From NCBI RefSeq assembly GCF_030053415.1, contig NZ_JASGBJ010000002.1:620001-684000 (forward strand): a stretch of 64,000 nt of DNA. Reading direction: 5' to 3'. The notes under the pieces are model-generated. The model saw only the letters and a program-made list of their open reading frames with translations. It was not told the DNA's origin and made no database searches. Of this stretch, positions 58,175 through 64,000 are shown piece after piece. The translations under genes and the position numbers were made by a program. Source of the DNA: Marinobacter sp. CHS3-4. GTDB taxonomy: Bacteria > Pseudomonadota > Gammaproteobacteria > Pseudomonadales > Oleiphilaceae. Numbering within the stretch: the stretch's first letter is position 1; each line of letters begins with the position of its first letter.

Positions 58175-58197
58175 AACAGCCGGACATGCCGGCTGTT
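58175..58197 (-). terminator. Hairpin downstream of tig
   Basis: CAGCCGG ACATG CCGGCTG (7-bp stem) is followed by TTTT on the minus strand, 44 bases after the tig stop. It is probably a partial terminator between tig and clpP. Confidence 0.65.
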
Positions 58198-58240
58198 GTC
58201 TGTCGCGAACTTACCGGGCTTTCAAACCGGCTTGTTTGGC

Positions 58241-59548
58241 TCAGCCTTGCTGTTGCTGACCGGCCTGAATCGCTTCCTCGTATTTCATCTTCTTCTCTTT
58301 CACCTTGGCCTGCTCAAGGATCAGATCAACAACCGCATCTTCCAGAACCGCAGATTCAATCTGCTGCTTCTGCTCAGGGCTGTTTTGGAAGTGTGCAACC
58401 ACTTCTTCTGGTTGTTCATACGTTGATGCGATTTCCTGGATCTTCGCGTCTACTTTCGCATCGTCTGCTTTCAGGTCGTTCTTCTTGACCACTTCCTGGA
58501 ACAGCAAGCCCGTCTTGACGCGACGTTTCGCCTGCTCTTCAAAGATTTCCTTCGGCAATTGCTGGAAATCTACCTGGCCGCCGAAACGCTGAACAGCGTC
58601 CTGACGCAGACGATCAATTTCCTGATCAGCCAGTGCTGCTGGAACATCAACTTCAGTGCTCTCAAGCAGTCCTTCAACCACATCGTTTTTGACTTTGTTA
58701 GAGATGGCCTGCTTCAGCTCACGCTCCATATTTTTCTTAACTTCTGCACGGAAGGTTTCTTCATCTTCCGCTTCGATACCAAACTTCTTGAAGAATTCGG
58801 TATCCAGCTCAGGCAACTGAGGCTCTTGAACATCGTTAATCTTGATTTCGAACTTGGCCGGCTTGCCTGCAAGCTCTTCGTTCTGGTAGTCCTCAGGAAA
58901 AGTCACTTCGATTTCAAACTCTTCGCCTGCTTTCCCACCTACGATGCCCTTTTCGAAACCAGGGATCATCTGACCAGAACCCAGAGTCAGCTTATGATTC
59001 TCGGCGGCGCCGCCTTCGAACTCCTCACCATCGATGAAGCCTTTAAAATCAATCAGCACCACGTCCTTGTTTTTGGACTTGCGCTTGACCGACTTCATGG
59101 TGGCCTGCTGACGACGCAGGTTATCAATCATGTTATCAACGTCTTTCTCGCCGATTTCAGTGTTCGGCTTCTCAACAGAGATCTTGCTGAAGTCGCCCAG
59201 TTCGATTTCTGGAAGAACTTCAAAGATGGCAACAAATTCGAGGTCTTTGCCTTCTTCCATGGTCTTGGGCTCAAAGCGTGGCCAACCAGCAGGGTTTACA
59301 TCCTGCTCCTGGATTGCTTTCACGTAGTTGTCACGCATGGCTTCGCCAACGATTTCCTGGCGAACGCTGGCCCCGAAACGACGCTTGACTTCTCTCATGG
59401 GAACCTTGCCTGGGCGGAAACCGTTCATCTTTACGGTACGGGCCGTTTCTTGCAGCTTGGCCTGCACTGCCTGGTCAATTTCCTGCGCGGGCACACTGAC
59501 CGTCAGCCGACGCTCAATGTTGGAAGTCGTTTCAAGAGACGCTTGCAT
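58241..59548 (-). CDS. tig: Trigger factor
   Basis: The 435-residue protein has the ribosome-binding N-terminal domain (RRLTVSVPAQEIDQAVQ, KMNGFRPGKVPMREVKRRFG), an FKBP-type PPIase domain (about 160-245, with EGGAAENHKLTLGSGQMIPGFEKGIVG) and a C-terminal helical domain. It is the ribosome-associated chaperone that first meets nascent chains. It sits downstream of four tRNA genes on the same strand and upstream of clpP. Confidence 0.96.
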   Translation of the reverse strand: MQASLETTSNIERRLTVSVPAQEIDQAVQAKLQETARTVKMNGFRPGKVPMREVKRRFGASVRQEIVGEAMRDNYVKAIQEQDVNPAGWPRFEPKTMEEGKDLEFVAIFEVLPEIELGDFSKISVEKPNTEIGEKDVDNMIDNLRRQQATMKSVKRKSKNKDVVLIDFKGFIDGEEFEGGAAENHKLTLGSGQMIPGFEKGIVGGKAGEEFEIEVTFPEDYQNEELAGKPAKFEIKINDVQEPQLPELDTEFFKKFGIEAEDEETFRAEVKKNMERELKQAISNKVKNDVVEGLLESTEVDVPAALADQEIDRLRQDAVQRFGGQVDFQQLPKEIFEEQAKRRVKTGLLFQEVVKKNDLKADDAKVDAKIQEIASTYEQPEEVVAHFQNSPEQKQQIESAVLEDAVVDLILEQAKVKEKKMKYEEAIQAGQQQQG

Positions 59549-59757
59549 GGAAGATCCTCAAATTACAGATTCTGTATGTGAATGAAATTGTTGCAAAAAG
59601 GCCAATCAAGTCCGGGTTTGTCGGAAAGAGGCCAAAATTAAAGTGCGACAGTTTATCACGGTTTGCGGTGTCGAGAGAATCACCCGCGAGGCTTGTGTTT
59701 CAAAGATCGAAGAGGAAATTGCCCTGATTGCCGGGCCATCGTTCAGGAGAGGGAAAA

Positions 59758-59842
59758 TGGTGCGAGCGGAGAGACTCGAACTCTCACGGGTTGCCCCACT
59801 GGAACCTAAATCCAGCGCGTCTACCAGTTCCGCCACGCTCGC
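59758..59842 (-). tRNA. tRNA-Leu (anticodon TAG)
   Basis: The folded 85-base sequence (with encoded CCA) has acceptor GCGAGCG/CGCTCGC, a long variable arm GTGGGGCAACCCGT and anticodon TAG in the loop. It is the last of four tRNA genes read toward tig. Confidence 0.93.
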
Positions 59843-59929
59843 ACAGCCAAGCAAGACTCTGAAATGCAATTTCAATCAGGAAAGTCCAACTTTTGCGGAA
59901 AACAGCCTTGAAGCATATGAGGGAGAAAT

Positions 59930-60005
59930 TGGGGTGGGCGAAGGGGATCGAACCCTCGACCGCAGGAATCACAATCCTGAGCTCTACCAACTGAGCTACG
60001 CCCAC
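59930..60005 (-). tRNA. tRNA-His (anticodon GTG)
   Basis: Acceptor GTGGGCG/CGCCCAC, anticodon GTG, discriminator C, and a G at position -1 in the genome (60006), as is characteristic for tRNA-His. CCA is encoded. Confidence 0.94.
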
Positions 60006-60115
60006 CACAGTCAGACGTATTATCGGGATGACTCCCAACAAATACTTACTTCCAGATACAACAGGCTAACTTTGCTGACTCGGTGTCTCCGGGACGGATC
60101 AAACCGTCTGCGGTA

Positions 60116-60192
60116 TGGCGCGCCCGGCAGGACTCGAACCTGCGACCACCGGCTTAGAAGGCCGATGCTCTATCCAGCTGAGCTACGAGCGC
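60116..60192 (-). tRNA. tRNA-Arg (anticodon TCT)
   Basis: A 77-base cloverleaf with acceptor GCGCTCG/CGGGCGC, D-arm GCTCAGCTGGATAGAGC, anticodon TCT and encoded CCA. Confidence 0.94.
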
Positions 60193-60242
60193 ATAAACCG
60201 TTCGCTCACCTGACGTTCACCACCAATCGATCGTAAGAAAAG

Positions 60243-60319
60243 TGGTCGGGGTAGAGAGATTCGAACTCCCGACATCCTGCTCCCAAAGCAGGCGCGCTAC
60301 CAGACTGCGCTATACCCCG
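60243..60319 (-). tRNA. tRNA-Pro (anticodon TGG)
   Basis: A 77-base cloverleaf with acceptor CGGGGTA/TACCCCG, anticodon TGG in CTGCTTTGGGAGCAG and encoded CCA. It is the first of the tRNA run and is divergent from folD. Confidence 0.94.
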
Positions 60320-60507
60320 TCTGAACTGAACAACAGATACCTCAGCAAAGTTGGCGCGCATATTACCGGCGCCGATCCGGTCCGTCAACACGCATTTCAT
60401 CTTTTCCCTTTTGACCGATAACCAGCGGCCGGGAAGATTGGCTGAAAACGGTAACCGTGAGACAATGCTGCGCCTTTTGATTCTCGCATAACCGACAAGA
60501 CAAAGAC

Positions 60508-61365
60508 ATGACCGCTGAACTTATTAACGGAAAAGAAATCGCTGCCAGCGTGCGCCAGGAAGTCGCCGCAGGCACTGAAGCCCGTCGCGCCCAGGGCTTG
60601 CGTGCGCCTGGCCTGGCCGTCGTTCTTGTAGGCAATGACCCGGCATCCCAGGTTTACGTGGGCAACAAGCGCAAAGCCTGTGATCAGGCCGGTATTGTGT
60701 CGCTTTCCTACGATTTGCCAGCCGATACGTCCCAGGAAGCACTGGAAGCCTTGATTGACGAGCTGAATGAAAATCCTGACGTGGACGGCATCCTGGTTCA
60801 GCTTCCATTGCCCGACCACCTGGATGCAGATCCGATCCTGCTGCAAATTCGGCCCGACAAGGATGTGGACGGTTTTCACCCGTTCAATATCGGCCGCTTG
60901 ATGCAGCGCAAGCCTGCCCTGCGCCCCTGTACGCCGGCCGGAGTGATCACCCTACTGGACAGTATCGGCACTTCCTACAAAGGTCAGCACGCGGTAATTG
61001 TCGGTGCCTCGAATATTGTGGGGCGCCCGATGACTATGGAACTGCTGATGAAAGGCGCAACCGTCACCATCTGCCATCGATTCACGAGAGATCTCCCCAA
61101 GTTTGTCGGTGAGGCGGATATCCTGATTGCGGCTGCTGGCAAACCGGGGCTGGTTAAAGGCGAATGGATCAAACCCGGTGCGACCGTTATCGATGTGGGC
61201 ATCAACCGGATGGAGGACGGAAAACTTCACGGTGATGTTGAATTCGAGGCTGCCTCCGAACGAGCAGCTTACATCACCCCGGTCCCCGGAGGCGTTGGCC
61301 CAATGACCATCGCCACTTTGCTACAGAACACCCTTTACGCGGCGAACGAGCTGCACGCCGACTAA
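60508..61365 (+). CDS. folD: Methylenetetrahydrofolate dehydrogenase/cyclohydrolase
   Basis: The 285-residue bifunctional enzyme has [48 protein letters not shown] and the NADP-binding segment [15 protein letters not shown], then [15 protein letters not shown]. It interconverts methylene- and formyl-tetrahydrofolate in one-carbon metabolism. The 188-bp gap to tRNA-Pro would hold divergent promoters. The FolD-tRNA-tig arrangement is like that of pseudomonads. Confidence 0.96.
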   Translation: MTAELINGKEIAASVRQEVAAGTEARRAQGLRAPGLAVVLVGNDPASQVYVGNKRKACDQAGIVSLSYDLPADTSQEALEALIDELNENPDVDGILVQLPLPDHLDADPILLQIRPDKDVDGFHPFNIGRLMQRKPALRPCTPAGVITLLDSIGTSYKGQHAVIVGASNIVGRPMTMELLMKGATVTICHRFTRDLPKFVGEADILIAAAGKPGLVKGEWIKPGATVIDVGINRMEDGKLHGDVEFEAASERAAYITPVPGGVGPMTIATLLQNTLYAANELHAD

Positions 61366-61398
61366 CCTCCACCAGCCCGGCTACAGGCACCAGCGTTA

Positions 61399-61800
61399 TC
61401 ACTCGCTTCCGGCAGAGATGCGCTCAGACAGCTGCTGGTGCCTGCTCATAATGCTCTCGATGCGCTCAAGTGACTCCTTGACTGCCGTTTTTACACCTTT
61501 TTCAAACTCGATACCGACGAAAGTGGATCCATCTTTCTCATCAACGTGCCTGACTTTAGCAGCGACGCCATCAGCGCTGATTTCTCCAACCTCGGTTTCG
61601 AGGCTGAGGCTGATCTGGATCGACTCCTGACTCTGCAGGCTCTCGGCCAGCCCCTGATCAGGACGAATGCCCATGCCAAGGCTGTTATAGTCTGCCACTT
61701 CAACAGTCACCCAATCGCTGGAAAACAGGTTCTTCTTCACCCGCACCCAGGCCTGCATGGATATCCATGGCAACCTTTTCCGTCGACGTCTTTCGACCAT
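61399..61800 (-). CDS. PilZ-domain protein (putative c-di-GMP receptor)
   Basis: The 133-residue protein has the PilZ layout: an Arg-rich N-terminus (VERRRRKRLPW) supplying the R-x-x-x-R type motif, and D-Y-N-S-L-G-M-G-I, corresponding to the (D/N)-x-S-x-x-G motif. The fold ends in a helical tail. PilZ proteins bind c-di-GMP and act on motility or polysaccharide synthesis; the output here is unknown. ATG 61800 is favoured because GGAG is about ten bases upstream; ATGs at 61821 and 61809 are alternatives. It converges with folD. Confidence 0.75.
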   Translation of the reverse strand: MVERRRRKRLPWISMQAWVRVKKNLFSSDWVTVEVADYNSLGMGIRPDQGLAESLQSQESIQISLSLETEVGEISADGVAAKVRHVDEKDGSTFVGIEFEKGVKTAVKESLERIESIMSRHQQLSERISAGSE

Positions 61801-61940
61801 GACTGTCATTCTCCCCTTCATCAGCAGTGTTTGTAGATACTTCTTCTTGATATCAATACTTACGAAGAACTAAAACATGGAGACCACCGAAGAGTGACCT
61901 GTCTCTCACTATGGCGATTTTTATTAACCAGGCACAAAAA

Positions 61941-61962
61941 ACCCGCCAATAAGGCGGGCTTT
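61941..61962 (-). terminator. Terminator downstream of glcB
   Basis: GCCCGCC TTATT GGCGGGT followed by TTTTTT on the minus strand, starting about 20 bases after the glcB stop. Confidence 0.85.
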
Positions 61963-61979
61963 TGCGAGATTGACCCTGA

Positions 61980-64000
61980 TTACTGGCCAAACTTCTCTTT
62001 CGCTTTCAAGCGGTAAGCGTGCAGAAGCGGCTCTGTGTAGCCGTTCGGCTGCTCACGACCTTTCAGAACCAGATCCATCGCCGCCTGGAATGCGATACTG
62101 TCATCGTAATTCGGCGCCATGTTGCGATAAGACGGGTCGTTGGCGTTCTGACGATCAACTACCTCTGCCATGCGCTTCATGGTTTCATGAATTTGCTCTT
62201 CAGTGCAGATACCATGGTAGAGCCAGTTGGTCAGCAGCTGTGATGCGATACGCAGAGTCGCGCGGTCTTCCATCAGGCCAACATCATTGATGTCTGGCAC
62301 TTTGGAACAACCGACACCGCTGTCGATCCAGCGGACCACGTACCCAAGGATGCCCTGGGCGTTATTATCCAGCTCTTGCTGCACGTCTTCCGCAGACAGC
62401 GAGCTTGGGTCGTCCATAACAGGAACGGTCAGGATGTCATCCAGGTTCGCGCGAGTGCGACTTTCCAGTTCTTTCTGGATGTCGGCCACACTAACCTGAT
62501 GATAGTGAGTCGCGTGCAGGGTTGCCGCTGTCGGAGACGGAACCCAAGCTGTGTTGGCACCCGCTTTCGGGTGACCGATCTTGGCTTCAAGCATGCCCGC
62601 CATCAGATCCGGCATAGCCCACATGCCTTTACCGATCTGGGCAACGCCGCGGAAACCGGTTTCAAGACCAATGTCTACGTTCCACTGCTCATACGCCTGA
62701 ATCCAGGTTGCCTGCTTCATCGGACCTTTACGGATGAATGGCCCCAGCTCCATGGAGGTATGGATTTCGTCACCGGTGCGGTCAAGGAAGCCAGTGTTAA
62801 TGAACACGGCACGCTCTTTTGCAGCGTTGATGCAGGATTTCAGGTTCACCGTGGTGCGGCGCTCCTCGTCCATAATACCGACCTTCAAAGTATTGGCCGG
62901 CAGCCCAAGTGCATTTTCAACGCGACCAAAGAACTCGTTCGTAAAGGCGACTTCTTCCGGGCCGTGCATCTTCGGCTTAACAATATAAACAGAACCCGTT
63001 GTGCTGTTCTGCAACTGGCCAGTGCCCTTCAGATCATGGATTGCGATCAGGGAGGTGACCAGGCCGTCCATCAGTCCTTCCGGTACTTCACTACCGTCTT
63101 TCAACAGGATCGCCGGGTTGGTCATCAGATGTCCGACGTTACGAACAAACATCAGACTGCGACCTTTCAGGACCAGCTCACCGCCTTCCGGCTTGCTGTA
63201 AGTGCGGTCACTGTGCATCTTGCGGGTCATTTGCTGACCGCCCTTCTCGAAGGTTTCTTCCAGATTCCCCTTCATCAGGCCCAGCCAGTTGCGATAGGCC
63301 AGCGCCTTGTCGTCAGCATCAACGGCAGCAACAGAATCTTCGCAGTCCATGATGGTGGTCAACGCGGATTCCATCAGCACGTCTTTTACGTGTGCGCCAT
63401 CGTCCTTGCCGATCGGATGACTGGCATCGATCTGGATTTCGAAATGCATGCCGTTCTTCACCAGAAGAATGCCAGTCGGGGCATCGGCAGCGCCGGTGTA
63501 GCCTACGAAGCCGGCTTCGTCTTTCAAGCCAGTGGTTTCACCGTTCTGAAGTTTGACGACCAGCTTTCCACTTTCAACGGTGTACAGCGCCGCATCTTTG
63601 TGGCTGCCAGAAGCCAGTGGTGCAGAGCTGTCCAGCAGGTTGCGGGCGAATTCAATCACCTTGGCGCCGCGAACCGGATTGTATCCACGGCCCTTTTCGG
63701 CACCGTCTTCTTCGGAAATTACATCAGTGCCGTACAACGCATCGTAGAGGCTGCCCCAACGAGCGTTTGCCGCGTTGAGCGCGAAGCGGGCATTCATTAC
63801 AGGCACAACCAGCTGCGGGCCTGCCATTGTGGCCACTTCCGGATCCACATTGGTGGTGGAAATTTTAAAGTCTTCCGGCTCGTCAACCAGGTAGCCGATC
63901 TCTTTCAGAAAACCTTTGTACTCAGCCATGTCCAGCTTCTGACCTTTGTGGTCACGGTTCCAGCTGTCCATTTTTTCCTGGATGGCGTCACGCTTGGCGA
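61980..64000 (-). CDS. glcB: Malate synthase G, 5' end outside the window
   Basis: The frame is open from the stop at 61980 to the window edge, giving 672 visible residues; the family is about 725, so roughly 50 N-terminal residues are missing. Visible motifs include [42 protein letters not shown]-like [14 protein letters not shown], the Arg-containing active-site segment [13 protein letters not shown], and [22 protein letters not shown]. The enzyme condenses glyoxylate and acetyl-CoA to malate, the second step of the glyoxylate shunt. It would allow growth on acetate, fatty acids or glycolate. The terminator lies immediately downstream. Confidence 0.95.
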   Translation of the reverse strand, partial: AKRDAIQEKMDSWNRDHKGQKLDMAEYKGFLKEIGYLVDEPEDFKISTTNVDPEVATMAGPQLVVPVMNARFALNAANARWGSLYDALYGTDVISEEDGAEKGRGYNPVRGAKVIEFARNLLDSSAPLASGSHKDAALYTVESGKLVVKLQNGETTGLKDEAGFVGYTGAADAPTGILLVKNGMHFEIQIDASHPIGKDDGAHVKDVLMESALTTIMDCEDSVAAVDADDKALAYRNWLGLMKGNLEETFEKGGQQMTRKMHSDRTYSKPEGGELVLKGRSLMFVRNVGHLMTNPAILLKDGSEVPEGLMDGLVTSLIAIHDLKGTGQLQNSTTGSVYIVKPKMHGPEEVAFTNEFFGRVENALGLPANTLKVGIMDEERRTTVNLKSCINAAKERAVFINTGFLDRTGDEIHTSMELGPFIRKGPMKQATWIQAYEQWNVDIGLETGFRGVAQIGKGMWAMPDLMAGMLEAKIGHPKAGANTAWVPSPTAATLHATHYHQVSVADIQKELESRTRANLDDILTVPVMDDPSSLSAEDVQQELDNNAQGILGYVVRWIDSGVGCSKVPDINDVGLMEDRATLRIASQLLTNWLYHGICTEEQIHETMKRMAEVVDRQNANDPSYRNMAPNYDDSIAFQAAMDLVLKGREQPNGYTEPLLHAYRLKAKEKFGQ

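Noticed and set aside
58559..59581. Plus-strand frame of 340 codons opposite tig
   Set aside because: It is antisense to trigger factor with no recognisable motifs.
59643..60236. Plus-strand frame of 197 codons across the tRNA genes
   Set aside because: It runs through the complements of tRNA-Leu, His and Arg, which fold as clear cloverleaves.

Overview
The window looks like chromosomal DNA of a marine gammaproteobacterium close to Marinobacter. This is inferred from the gene content, the moderate GC, the tRNA-Pro/Arg/His/Leu – tig – clpP – clpX – lon – hupB – ppiD order shared with pseudomonads, a HexR-controlled Entner-Doudoroff block, and a glycerol ABC importer. I see no insertion sequence, phage, CRISPR array or rRNA. 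Both window edges cut genes: a lipoprotein at the left and malate synthase G (glcB) at the right.

Layout. (1) 1–3857, minus strand: C39 peptidase, beta-barrel, FadL-family porin and lipoprotein, resembling amyloid/pilus export sets (Fap or Fil). (2) 4046–5410: a sodium:solute symporter. (3) 5435–20669, minus strand: a compact run of 15 genes with overlaps or short gaps. It encodes an HzsA-like di-heme lipoprotein, two outer-membrane barrels (one with an SH3 domain), a TlpA thioredoxin, a DUF4266 lipoprotein ending GCGCN, a DUF3570 barrel, four TPR/coiled-coil or beta-sandwich envelope proteins, a small exported protein, and ExbB–ExbD–ExbD–TonB. (4) 20933–26297, plus strand: two secreted c-type cytochrome proteins (one with LamG) and a Tat-exported protein, followed by a convergent ApbE flavin transferase. 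Blocks 3 and 4 together look like one largely undescribed envelope system that joins an Agl/Glt-like proton motor to a redox module.

(5) 27370–42051: a chemoreceptor and the glycerol regulon. This holds a GlpVUQPTS-type ABC importer, a divergent sigma54 activator, GlpK, GlpR and GlpD. A sigma54 promoter-like element, a perfect inverted repeat and several GlpR-like operators can be read in the intergenic regions. Imported glycerol would pass through GlpK and GlpD to dihydroxyacetone phosphate.

(6) 42036–50912: an Fe-S uracil-DNA glycosylase family protein, a nitroreductase, and the Entner-Doudoroff set (edd, pyk, eda, pgl, zwf) with the regulator HexR. (7) 50973–60319: protein quality control (ppiD, hupB, lon, clpX, clpP, tig) and four tRNAs. 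(8) 60508–64000: folD, a PilZ protein and glcB. Most start sites were chosen from Shine-Dalgarno spacing and signal-peptide position. All family names come from reading motifs by eye, without database searches.
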